Assembly: GCF_019429335.1 (NCBI RefSeq)
Contig: NZ_JAHYJB010000014.1
Location: 1 to 42,008, forward strand
Length of the DNA: 42,008 nt
Reading direction: 5' to 3'
Origin: Sulfurimonas sp.
GTDB taxonomy: Bacteria > Campylobacterota > Campylobacteria > Campylobacterales > Sulfurimonadaceae
Part shown: piece after piece, positions 1 to 6,734 of the stretch
Numbering within the stretch: position 1 is the stretch's first letter
Layout: each line of letters starts with the position of its first letter
Translations under genes and position numbers: made by a program
The notes under the pieces: generated by a model
Databases searched by the model: none
What the model saw: the letters and a program-made list of their open reading frames with translations, nothing else
What the model was told of the DNA's origin: nothing

Positions 1-75
1 TCTTCACACAGAATAGAACTCCAAGGCGAGTCCATGAGAAAAATGAATTCAGTGATGCAAAATTGCCCTTATTAA
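1..75 (+). CDS. IstB-like ATP-binding helper of IS21 transposase, C-terminal fragment
   Basis: Frame 1 is open from the window edge to a taa at 73-75 and gives 24 residues. These include HRIELQGESMRK, the signature found at the C-terminus of IstB proteins (usually HRIEL-GESMRK). IstB is the AAA+ helper that works with the IstA transposase in IS21-family transposition. Only the tail is present, so the ATPase motifs cannot be checked. The last residues after the signature are short and not distinctive. The call rests on the signature and on the IS21-style repeats that follow. Confidence 0.65.
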   Translation, partial: SSHRIELQGESMRKMNSVMQNCPY

Positions 76-229
76 AAACATCATCCGGCCACTTTATGCT
101 AAAATGACACTACAGAAAATATCTCTTCAGAGGTGGCCGGATGCTCTGCGCGTTTGGTGGCCAGTTTGAGCGCTATGCGCAGTCGAGTGCTCGATTCACT
201 CAGAACCCACTACTCTCAAGCTCCGTTAA
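1..229 (+). mobile_element. Right end of an IS21-family insertion sequence (partial)
   Basis: The window opens inside the 3' end of an istB-like gene, followed by non-coding DNA built on a repeated gtggcc motif: ggccac at 87-92 and gtggcc at 133-138 and 157-162. The copies at 82-92 and 133-143 are perfect 11-bp inverted repeats (catccggccac / gtggccggatg). IS21-family elements are known for several related repeats at each end. The exact terminus is not visible; I place it loosely near 229, before the sequence resembles ordinary intergenic DNA. The left end and istA lie outside the window, so whether the element is complete is unknown. Confidence 0.5.
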
Positions 230-264
230 CAACGAACTTTCAGTAAAAAAATTAATCTTTTATA

Positions 265-555
265 CTATTTCTTTCTATAGTGTGACATAAAATAGTGAAA
301 AGAGTGTTTTAGAGCTTTATTTGTTAGCTCCACAAATTCTTTTACTTCTTTGAAATTTTCTTCAGCCTTATTTGAAAGAGTTTCAAATTTTGTGTGTGCA
401 TCTTTATAAAGAGTTTCCAGCTCTTTTGCACCTATGTCAAATTGTTTTTTAGCTTCTTCACTTAGATGTGAACTTGCCACTTTAAGTTCGGCTATCTCTT
501 TTTGGAACCTAACTAACTGTTTTTTAGCTTCTTCAATCATTTCATCTCTTTTCAT
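265..555 (-). CDS. Small coiled-coil protein of unknown function
   Basis: A 96-residue soluble protein made almost entirely of charged helix: rich in Lys and Glu, with heptad-like spacing from about residue 5 to 80, then an aromatic and basic tail (HSFHYFMSHYRKK). There is no signal peptide or membrane segment. It looks like a phasin-like or apolipoprotein-like amphipathic helical protein, but I do not recognise a named family. The start at 555 is preceded by an aagg ribosome-binding site and a TATAAT-type -10 box lying inside a 7-bp inverted repeat at 575-600, which suggests its own regulated promoter. It stands alone between an IS21 end and an unassigned stretch. Confidence 0.6.
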   Translation of the reverse strand: MKRDEMIEEAKKQLVRFQKEIAELKVASSHLSEEAKKQFDIGAKELETLYKDAHTKFETLSNKAEENFKEVKEFVELTNKALKHSFHYFMSHYRKK

Positions 556-574
556 GACGTTGCACCTTTTTATT

Positions 575-600
575 GAGTTGCCTTAATTATATAGCAACTC
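575..600 (-). promoter_or_regulatory. -10 box inside a 7-bp inverted repeat (promoter/operator candidate)
   Basis: Reading leftward, TATAAT (591-586) lies about 31 bases before the ATG of the coiled-coil gene. It is exactly centred between gagttgc (575-581) and its inverse gcaactc (594-600). A dyad centred on a -10 box is a classic repressor arrangement. The -35 region is not obvious, as is common in Campylobacterota, whose sigma-70 promoters often lack one. Confidence 0.45.
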
Positions 601-648
601 TCTTAAAAAAAGATATTTATGTTGCAATAACCATGCTTTGGATGTGCT

Positions 649-831
649 ATGTTGGATGCGGAAAGTTTGAAGCATACTGTGAGTGCAATCTCAAGCCTTT
701 GGATGTTGATAGCAGAAGAAGCTCTTAGTAAAATATCAAACGAGAAAGGTGAAGAGTATACGCTTGATAATCATATCATAGCGAGCAGCAATGCTTTCGT
801 GCATAGCGACTTGCTCTGTCATATCGGGTAA
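649..831 (+). other. Unassigned stretch with a 60-codon open frame
   Basis: Between the coiled-coil gene and the response regulator there is one open frame of 60 codons, starting ATG at 649 and ending taa at 829-831. I recognise no domain, signal peptide or membrane segment in it. There is no good Shine-Dalgarno sequence before the ATG. It could be a small gene, or the remnant of a gene disrupted when the IS21 element entered nearby. I do not claim that it is translated. Confidence 0.2.
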
Positions 832-851
832 GCAGTTATAATTTTCGCAAA

Positions 852-1604
852 TTACTTTTCAAAGTGCGGCACTATTCTGTAGCCGATTCCGTAAATACTC
901 TCAATACAGTTAGCAGGCAGTTTTTTTCTCAATTTTGAGACAAGTTTTCTAACGTTAATAATGTCGAGATTTTCATTAATCGAGTTGTAGTAGTCTGTAA
1001 TATCCTCGTTTGAGTATATTTTGCCTATGTTGTCACTTAGAAGCTGTAAAAATATTATCTCATATTTTGTCAAAGTAACCATCGCGCCGTGAACATGTAG
1101 TATATTTGTCTCTTTATTAAACGTAGCAGAGCTGTTTAGCTTTATAATGGCAGAGTTGTGATGAGCGCTGTTTTCGCTGTTTTGAAGTGTGACTTTTTTC
1201 GCTGCTCTTAGAAGCACTTTTAGCAGCTCTTGGTAATCGATAGGTTTTTTTATAAACTGCTCAATGCCAAGATTTACCAAGGGAAGCAGATATTTTGCCT
1301 CATCATAAGCAGATATAATGATTACGATTTGGTTTGGGTTAATGCCGTAGATAGTTTCAACCAGCCCAACTCCGTTAAGGCGTGGCATCTGAATGTCTGA
1401 GAGAATTATGTCATAGTATTTTGACTTTTTTGTGTAGTGCTCTTTATATTTTCTAATTGCCTCTTCGCCATTTTTGGCGCTGTCGACTTGATTGAAAAAT
1501 GTTTTTAATATCTCTCTCGTATTATCTCGAATATCATCATGATCCTCTACAAAAAGAATAGATAATTTTTTCGTGTAAACCAATAACTCTTTAGAATTCA
1601 GCAT
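852..1604 (-). CDS. Two-component response regulator, OmpR-type
   Basis: A 250-residue regulator. The N-terminal receiver domain (about 13-130) has the acidic pair E20-D21, the phospho-acceptor D70 in the segment ILSDIQMPRLNG, and the conserved lysine in FIKKPI. The C-terminal winged-helix DNA-binding domain (about 150-248) ends in the usual GIGYR hairpin. It should bind DNA when phosphorylated by a partner histidine kinase. No kinase gene is next to it, so it is an orphan within this window and its signal and targets cannot be inferred. The start at 1604 is preceded by a gagtgg ribosome-binding site. Transcribed divergently from thiS. Confidence 0.9.
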   Translation of the reverse strand: MLNSKELLVYTKKLSILFVEDHDDIRDNTREILKTFFNQVDSAKNGEEAIRKYKEHYTKKSKYYDIILSDIQMPRLNGVGLVETIYGINPNQIVIIISAYDEAKYLLPLVNLGIEQFIKKPIDYQELLKVLLRAAKKVTLQNSENSAHHNSAIIKLNSSATFNKETNILHVHGAMVTLTKYEIIFLQLLSDNIGKIYSNEDITDYYNSINENLDIINVRKLVSKLRKKLPANCIESIYGIGYRIVPHFEK

Positions 1605-1699
1605 ATTACCACTCTTTAATATAATTTTTCCAAATGATTATATCCATTATTGATTCTATATTCAATAAAAAAAGATATTATTACAAGAAAAGAGTATGT

Positions 1700-1900
1700 A
1701 TGAAACTTATAATTAACGGTGAAACAAAAGAGTTTAGTGAAAATATAACTTTAGAGAAGGTGCTTCAAGAGCTTGGTTTGGCAGGCAAGGTGATGGCAGC
1801 GGCTGTCAATATGGAGATAGTAAAACAGGATAAATGGGGTGAGAATATACTAAACGATATGGATAAGTTAGAGCTGCTTGATTTTGTCGGCGGAGGATGA
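1700..1900 (+). CDS. thiS: Sulfur-carrier protein ThiS
   Basis: A 66-residue ubiquitin-fold protein of thiamine thiazole synthesis. It ends in ...FVGGG; the terminal Gly-Gly is the tail adenylated by ThiF and converted to thiocarboxylate before sulfur passes to ThiG. The frame is open further upstream to 1634, but the ATG at 1700 gives the family's usual length and N-terminus (MKLIINGE) and has an agaaaagag ribosome-binding site. It is not followed by thiG or thiH: the next gene, acpS, is on the other strand and the two coding ends overlap by 33 bases. MoaD has the same fold, but length and N-terminus favour ThiS. Confidence 0.82.
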   Translation: MKLIINGETKEFSENITLEKVLQELGLAGKVMAAAVNMEIVKQDKWGENILNDMDKLELLDFVGGG

Positions 1901-2242
1901 TTCAACCGCCACAACTGCTATTGCGTAATCCCCGTCATGTGTAATAGATAGGCTACAGTCTGAAATATTAAAATTTTTGAGCAGCCTCTGAGATAAGTTT
2001 AGTTTTGGAGCGCCGTAAGAAGTTTTATATATAGTTATATCATGGAATTTACACTCGGAGCCGATTCCAACCCCAAGAGCTTTAGAACAGGCCTCTTTTG
2101 CCGCCCAGAACCCTGATGCAGTTTTATAGTTTTTAACAAGAAGTATCTCATCGGAAGATAAAAATTTATGAAGTGCCCTCTCGCCAAAGCGTTCCATGAA
2201 GCGCTCCATGCGAGAAGTTTTAATTAGGTCTATGCCAATCAT
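1868..2242 (-). CDS. acpS: Holo-[acyl-carrier-protein] synthase
   Basis: A 124-residue phosphopantetheinyl transferase of the AcpS family. It moves 4'-phosphopantetheine from CoA to the serine of apo-ACP, activating ACP for fatty-acid synthesis. The N-terminal IGIDLIK carries the metal-binding aspartate, and FWAAKEACSKALG is the second conserved motif with the catalytic glutamate. The length is normal for the family. Its ATG follows the fliL stop codon with no spacer, so it is very probably translated from the fliL message. I recall the same fliL-acpS pairing in Campylobacter. Its 3' end is antisense to the last 33 bases of thiS. Confidence 0.93.
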   Translation of the reverse strand: MIGIDLIKTSRMERFMERFGERALHKFLSSDEILLVKNYKTASGFWAAKEACSKALGVGIGSECKFHDITIYKTSYGAPKLNLSQRLLKNFNISDCSLSITHDGDYAIAVVAVESSSADKIKQL

Positions 2243-2800
2243 CTATTGTATGACAAATTCCGTAAAGTAGATGCCTTTTATGCTGCCGTCAGTTATCATG
2301 GAGTTTAGCGTATCAATAATTTGCTCTGAAACTTTTTGCTTCCCTTTTTTGGAAGATATCTCCTCTAGCGTTTTAGAGGTTAAAATTCTGATAATTCTAT
2401 CCCTTATAACGGGAGATTTGTTATCAAGCTCTCTGCTTAACTCTTTACCGTTTAACTCTAACGAGATAGTAGCTTTTAGGTAACGTCGCCCAGCATCGCT
2501 TTTAAGATTTACGGTAAAAGTGTCAAGAGGATATAAAATACCTATTTCGCTTAGCTTTCTTGAGCCCATGTCATTCGAGTCCTCCCTAGATCTGCTAGAT
2601 GAAGCTCTTTGTTCAATTTGAGTGCTGTTTTGCTGAACTGTGTTTGTCGCCTGCTCATCATCGCTCATTAAAAGCACGGCAACTACGGCAACCGCTATTA
2701 TAATAAGTGCCATAACGGCAACTATGACTATAATCAACAGGTTTTTAGATTTTTTACCCTCATTTTGGGTATCTTCTTTGTTCTCTTTATCAGCAGGCAT
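2243..2800 (-). CDS. fliL: Flagellar basal-body protein FliL
   Basis: A 185-residue single-pass inner-membrane protein: a charged cytoplasmic N-terminus (1-19), one long hydrophobic helix (about 20-45), a Ser/Arg-rich linker, then the periplasmic FliL domain. That domain begins at YPLDTFTVNL and includes YLKATISLEL and the RDRIIRILTSKT segment typical of the family. FliL sits around the stator units of the flagellar motor and supports torque at high load. A very good ribosome-binding site (aaggaggga) precedes the ATG. It shows that the organism is probably flagellated. Directly followed by acpS. Confidence 0.93.
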   Translation of the reverse strand: MPADKENKEDTQNEGKKSKNLLIIVIVAVMALIIIAVAVVAVLLMSDDEQATNTVQQNSTQIEQRASSSRSREDSNDMGSRKLSEIGILYPLDTFTVNLKSDAGRRYLKATISLELNGKELSRELDNKSPVIRDRIIRILTSKTLEEISSKKGKQKVSEQIIDTLNSMITDGSIKGIYFTEFVIQ

Positions 2801-2867
2801 ATTCCCTCCTTGGGTTTAGTTTTGTTAGTATATCGAAATTTATGCTATTTTATAAAACTAGAGCTCT

Positions 2868-3125
2868 CTAGTCGCAAATAGTAATGTTTAACGTTTTTAT
2901 AATCTCTTCAAAAATTTTGCCTGCCATACGGTCTACATCGTCTTGGTATTCAATAACTACTACATCTTTTTTGTTTGATATTCTGCAAGTGTATGATTCT
3001 GGTTTTATAGGGTATTTTGAAGTTATTTTGTCTATTGTAGAGCAGACAAGCTCTGCCTCTTCTTTGCCTTCATATGATATAGAAATTTTTGAGAATTTTT
3101 CTTCACTTCTTACTTTTGCATCCAT
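2868..3125 (-). CDS. Small conserved protein, Pcc1-like layout
   Basis: An 85-residue protein with no signal or membrane segment. Predicted order by eye: strand (KISISYEG), helix (KEEAELVCSTID), strand (ESYTCRISN), strand (VVVIEYQDD), then a long helix (VDRMAGKIFEEIIKTLNI). This is the layout of Pcc1/CTAG proteins, small dimeric subunits of the archaeal and eukaryotic KEOPS tRNA-modification complex, including the Asp-Arg step at the start of the last helix. The match is my reading of the sequence, not a search result, and the function in a bacterium would be unknown. It lies between radA and fliL on the same strand. Confidence 0.6.
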   Translation of the reverse strand: MDAKVRSEEKFSKISISYEGKEEAELVCSTIDKITSKYPIKPESYTCRISNKKDVVVIEYQDDVDRMAGKIFEEIIKTLNITICD

Positions 3126-3204
3126 TACACTTATTCCTTTGATAATATTAAAATTCGCAAATTATACTATTAATAGTGTAAAGCGGGTTTAAATATTTGC
3201 AAAA

Positions 3205-4551
3205 TCAGTACCATTCTAAAAGTTTTGTAACTTCATCAACAACAAATGTTTTTATATTTGTTTTCTCAAGCGGTTTTTTTGAGACTAGAGCCTTTGAAAT
3301 GTCCTGCATGCTCGCTTCTCTTAATCTGATATCCATGGCATATACTTCTCTCACATCGCCAACTAGAGTGACCTCTCCTATAAAAACAGTTTTTTTTGAG
3401 ATGGCACGATTGCGAAAACTGCTTATAATTGCGGCCAAAACTGCCAAATCCGCCGATGTTTCGGTTATTTTAATTCCACCTGTAATGTTTATAAAAACAT
3501 CATATCCTGAGAGCGGAATTTCTAGTTTTCTCTCTAAAAGTGCAAGTAACATGTTGAGTCTATTTGTGTCAAAACCTGTCGCTTGCCGCTTTGAATTTGC
3601 GGTGTGTGACTCTGACACTAGTGCCTGAACTTCAAGAATTATAGGGCGAGAACCCTCCATGATAACGGTAAGTGCGGAGCCCGCCTGTTCCGAATCACGG
3701 TTGAAAAAGCGTGAACCTATATCAGTAGCGGATACGAGCCCGTCACTTCGCATCTCAAAAACTCCTATCTCGCTTGTAGGACCGAAACGGTTTTTAAAAC
3801 CGCGAAGTATTCTTAGCTCCTGCGATGAGTCCCCCTCAAAATATAAAACCGTATCAACCATATGTTCCAAAACTCTAGGCCCTGCAATTGACCCCTCTTT
3901 TGTTATATGACCTATGATGAAGATAGCTATATTTTTATCTTTTGCTATTCGCATCAGCTCAAAAGTTATCTGCCTTACTTGCGTTACAGAACCGGGAGCG
4001 GAGGAGATGTTTTCCGAATAGAGAGTTTGAATGGAGTCAATAATTATAAAATCGTAATTCCTATGTTCAAGCTCAATCAAAACCTGCTCCAACCTTATTT
4101 CGCTAAGCAGATAGAGAGAGTTATGATTTGCGCTCAGTCTGTTTGCACGCAGTTTTATCTGTCCGCTCGACTCTTCTCCCGTTACATATAGAACATTTTG
4201 TCCGCTTGAAGCTATGTCTCCGCCTACTTTTAGCAACAGAGTCGATTTTCCAACACCGGGACTTCCGCCGATAAGCGTTAAAGACCCAGGAACAACGCCT
4301 CCGCCAAGCACCATATCTAGCTCTATGCTTCCTGAACTAAACCTAAATACTTCTTCTTCTTTTATATCATTTATGCTTTGAGCTTTAGAAGATGAAGAAG
4401 AAGCTGATTTGGTCTGTTTTGCAACTTCTTGTTGATGCTCATTAAGCTCTACAAACGAGTCCCAAGCTCCGCAGTTTGTGCATTTTCCCATCCATCTTGG
4501 TGTTGTGAGTCCACAGTGCTGACACTCAAAGAGAATCTTTTTTTTTGACAT
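3205..4551 (-). CDS. radA: DNA repair protein RadA
   Basis: A 448-residue RecA-like ATPase that drives branch migration of recombination intermediates. Domains in order: N-terminal zinc finger with C10, C13, C24 and C27; a Ser/Lys-rich linker; the RecA-fold ATPase with Walker A GGSPGVGKST (95-104), Walker B IIIDS (168-172) and the RadA-specific KNRFG motif (252-256); and a C-terminal Lon-protease-like domain that acts as a scaffold rather than a protease. Full length. A palindromic terminator lies between ftsY and this gene, so it is probably transcribed separately. I recall the same radA-ftsY order in C. jejuni. Confidence 0.97.
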   Translation of the reverse strand: MSKKKILFECQHCGLTTPRWMGKCTNCGAWDSFVELNEHQQEVAKQTKSASSSSSKAQSINDIKEEEVFRFSSGSIELDMVLGGGVVPGSLTLIGGSPGVGKSTLLLKVGGDIASSGQNVLYVTGEESSGQIKLRANRLSANHNSLYLLSEIRLEQVLIELEHRNYDFIIIDSIQTLYSENISSAPGSVTQVRQITFELMRIAKDKNIAIFIIGHITKEGSIAGPRVLEHMVDTVLYFEGDSSQELRILRGFKNRFGPTSEIGVFEMRSDGLVSATDIGSRFFNRDSEQAGSALTVIMEGSRPIILEVQALVSESHTANSKRQATGFDTNRLNMLLALLERKLEIPLSGYDVFINITGGIKITETSADLAVLAAIISSFRNRAISKKTVFIGEVTLVGDVREVYAMDIRLREASMQDISKALVSKKPLEKTNIKTFVVDEVTKLLEWY

Positions 4552-4605
4552 GTAGTTTGCCTTTTGTAGATGTTTGAAGAATTATACACTCACAGTTTTG
4601 AAGAT

Positions 4606-4633
4606 GATAAAAATATGGCAAATTGCCATATTT
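4606..4633 (-). terminator. Rho-independent terminator after ftsY
   Basis: A perfect dyad with 11-bp arms spans 4611-4633 (aaatatggcaa / ttgccatattt around one central base). Read on the minus strand it is followed at once by a run of five T. It sits between the ftsY stop and the radA start and would end ftsY transcripts. Confidence 0.6.
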
Positions 4634-4672
4634 GAATATTTATATACTAAAATTTTTCAATATAGCATAACG

Positions 4673-5551
4673 TTAGTTCTCTTCTATAAAAATAGCATCA
4701 AGCAATCCGTCAACGAATTCATACTTGTCAAATGGTGTTAAATTTTCCGGTTGTTCGCCGGTTCCTACATATAAAATCGGAAGCTCCAGCGCATAGGCGA
4801 TGCTAAAGATGCTTCCGCCTTTTGCCGTTCCGTCAAGTTTTGTAATAATTATGCCGTCAATCCCTACCATTTCATTAAAGGCTTTTGCCTGAGCTATGGC
4901 GGAGTTTCCCTGTGTTCCATCAATGATAAGAAGAGTTCTGTGTGGCGCGCCGCTATGAGCTTTATCGCATATTCTGGCTATTTTTTTTAGCTCATTTGCG
5001 AGATTTGTCTGTGTGTGGAGTCGCCCAGCCGTGTCGATAATAACATGGTCAAATCCTCTTGATTTTGCCGAGTCTATGGTATCGTAAGCAACTGCAGAGC
5101 TGTCATGTCCCTGTTTTGAAGAGATTATGGGAATGTCAAGTTTTTTTGCCCAAAGAGTAAGCTGTTCGATAGCAGCTGCACGAAAAGTGTCTCCAGCGCC
5201 AAGAATAACCTTTTTGCCCTCACTTTTGTAACGGGCTGCAAGTTTTGAGATAGTAGTTGTTTTTCCAGCACCGTTTACACCGACAATAAGCTCTACGAAC
5301 GGAGAAGTGAATTCAGGCTCTTTGTACGATGTGTAGGCAAGTGTTGCGAGCAGTTTTGAGCGTAAAATATCGCGTGTTACATTGCTTTGGTATATCTCAT
5401 TTAAAATAATCTCTACAAGTGCATATTCAACGTCAGCTTCAAGTAGAATATCTTCAATTTCCTCTTTTGAAAAAGATATCTTTTTCTTTGGAACTACAGA
5501 TTTTATAGCATTTGCGGTTTTATTGAGAGATTTTTTTATGAATCCAAACAT
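4673..5551 (-). CDS. ftsY: Signal recognition particle receptor FtsY
   Basis: A 292-residue SRP GTPase that docks the Ffh-ribosome complex at the inner membrane. The N domain fills about 1-85. The G domain has the P-loop [10 protein letters not shown] (91-100), the insertion-box start GDTFRAAA (120-127), DTAGR (173-177) and TKLDG (237-241). The long acidic A domain of E. coli FtsY is missing; a short basic N-terminus ([10 protein letters not shown]) replaces it, as is usual in Campylobacterota. The ATG follows the stop of the thioredoxin-like gene with no gap, indicating translational coupling. Confidence 0.97.
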   Translation of the reverse strand: MFGFIKKSLNKTANAIKSVVPKKKISFSKEEIEDILLEADVEYALVEIILNEIYQSNVTRDILRSKLLATLAYTSYKEPEFTSPFVELIVGVNGAGKTTTISKLAARYKSEGKKVILGAGDTFRAAAIEQLTLWAKKLDIPIISSKQGHDSSAVAYDTIDSAKSRGFDHVIIDTAGRLHTQTNLANELKKIARICDKAHSGAPHRTLLIIDGTQGNSAIAQAKAFNEMVGIDGIIITKLDGTAKGGSIFSIAYALELPILYVGTGEQPENLTPFDKYEFVDGLLDAIFIEEN

Positions 5552-6106
5552 CTATTTGCCTAAAGCATTTCTGATGTCACTCTCTATAAACTCCTCCTCC
5601 GTAGCGCCAACGTAGTAATTTATTAGTTTTGCGTCTTTATACATCGCCATTGTCGGAATAGGAAATCTATCGCCGAGTTCGAGCTCTTTTACAAGTGCGG
5701 TTATAAGAGAGCGGTTTTGCGCGGAATTTACAAGAGTATATTTTGCGCCGTAAGTTTGAGCAAACTCTTGGAGTTTCGCATCTTCAATACCATCTTCAAT
5801 TGTTATACCGATGATAATAAGATTATCTTTGTACTTTTCCATAAGTGAGCCAAGATGCGGAGCTGCAGCGCGACATGGAGGACACCATGTTGCAAAAATA
5901 TCAAATATTACTATCTTCCCCTCAGCACCATCAAGTACAAAACCTTGAGACTCTTTTTTTACAACATACTCTTTTTTGTCAAGTGAAGTTAGCACATACT
6001 GATTTACAGATATCATATCGTTTACATCTGATTTTTTACTCTCAGAGCATCCTGTAAATAGAACTCCAGATAGCATGGATAGGAGAAAAACATATTTTTT
6101 AAACAT
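5552..6106 (-). CDS. TlpA-like thioredoxin-fold lipoprotein
   Basis: A 184-residue exported oxidoreductase. The N-terminal signal ends in a lipobox (LFTG before C20), so the protein is expected to be lipid-anchored facing the periplasm. The thioredoxin-like domain (about 40-180) has the active site WCPPC within FATWCPPCRAAAP and a later cis-proline region (FPIPTMAMYKD). It is TlpA/ResA-like and may reduce cytochrome c apoproteins or other periplasmic disulfides; the substrate is not shown. Next to ftsY, an order I recall from C. jejuni (Cj1207c-Cj1206c). Divergent from the cyclo-ligase gene with a 54-base shared spacer. Confidence 0.88.
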   Translation of the reverse strand: MFKKYVFLLSMLSGVLFTGCSESKKSDVNDMISVNQYVLTSLDKKEYVVKKESQGFVLDGAEGKIVIFDIFATWCPPCRAAAPHLGSLMEKYKDNLIIIGITIEDGIEDAKLQEFAQTYGAKYTLVNSAQNRSLITALVKELELGDRFPIPTMAMYKDAKLINYYVGATEEEFIESDIRNALGK

Positions 6107-6160
6107 TTGCTTACCTTAATTTTAGTAGAATGAGCGAAATTATAGCCACAAAGATTTTAT

Positions 6161-6733
6161 ATGCCTCTTACAAAAGCAATTTTTAGACAAAATTGTCTAG
6201 ATAAAATAAAAAACAGCCCAAAACATAACCGCATATATAAAAATGCAAAGATAAATAAAGAGCTGATAAAAGAGCTTAAAAAATTTAAAAATTTAAAAAT
6301 ACTTTTTTATACATCCCTGCCTTTTGAGGCAAACACCGCAAAATCTATAAATATTTTGAGAAAAAAATATAAAATTTTTGTTCCGTTTATGGAAGGCGAA
6401 AGTTTTAAGATGGTACCATTTAGATTACCGCTCAAGAAAAGAAAATTTGGTATTTATGAAGCGGGAAACAGTTTAAGAAAAATTAAAAAAATAGATGTAG
6501 CCATAGTGCCCGTTGTCGGCGTAGATGGAAACTTACAAAGAGTTGGTTTTGGAAAAGGGATGTATGATCGTTTCTTTGCAAAGTTAAAAAAGAGACCGTA
6601 CACGATTTTTATACAATCAGAATATTGTTACACCAAAGAGCTCATTTGTGATGATTATGACATTACTTGTGATTTGATAATTACGCCCCATGTTAGAGTG
6701 CAAAATAAAAATATGGTTATAAACAGGAAATAA
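6161..6733 (+). CDS. 5-formyltetrahydrofolate cyclo-ligase
   Basis: A 190-residue enzyme that uses ATP to convert 5-formyl-THF to 5,10-methenyl-THF, returning stored folate to the one-carbon pool. The family signature is clear near the C-terminus: GVDGNLQRVGFGKGMYDRFF, in which the glycine-rich RxGxGKGxYDR stretch binds ATP. The N-terminal half is unusually rich in Lys and Ile, in keeping with AT-rich DNA. The stop codon is one base from the rny start, and the two genes probably form an operon, as I recall for Cj1208-Cj1209. Confidence 0.92.
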   Translation: MPLTKAIFRQNCLDKIKNSPKHNRIYKNAKINKELIKELKKFKNLKILFYTSLPFEANTAKSINILRKKYKIFVPFMEGESFKMVPFRLPLKKRKFGIYEAGNSLRKIKKIDVAIVPVVGVDGNLQRVGFGKGMYDRFFAKLKKRPYTIFIQSEYCYTKELICDDYDITCDLIITPHVRVQNKNMVINRK

Positions 6734-6734
6734 A

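Noticed and set aside
3197-3628. 143-codon open frame antisense to the 3' part of radA
   Set aside because: No family resemblance; lies entirely over a conserved gene.
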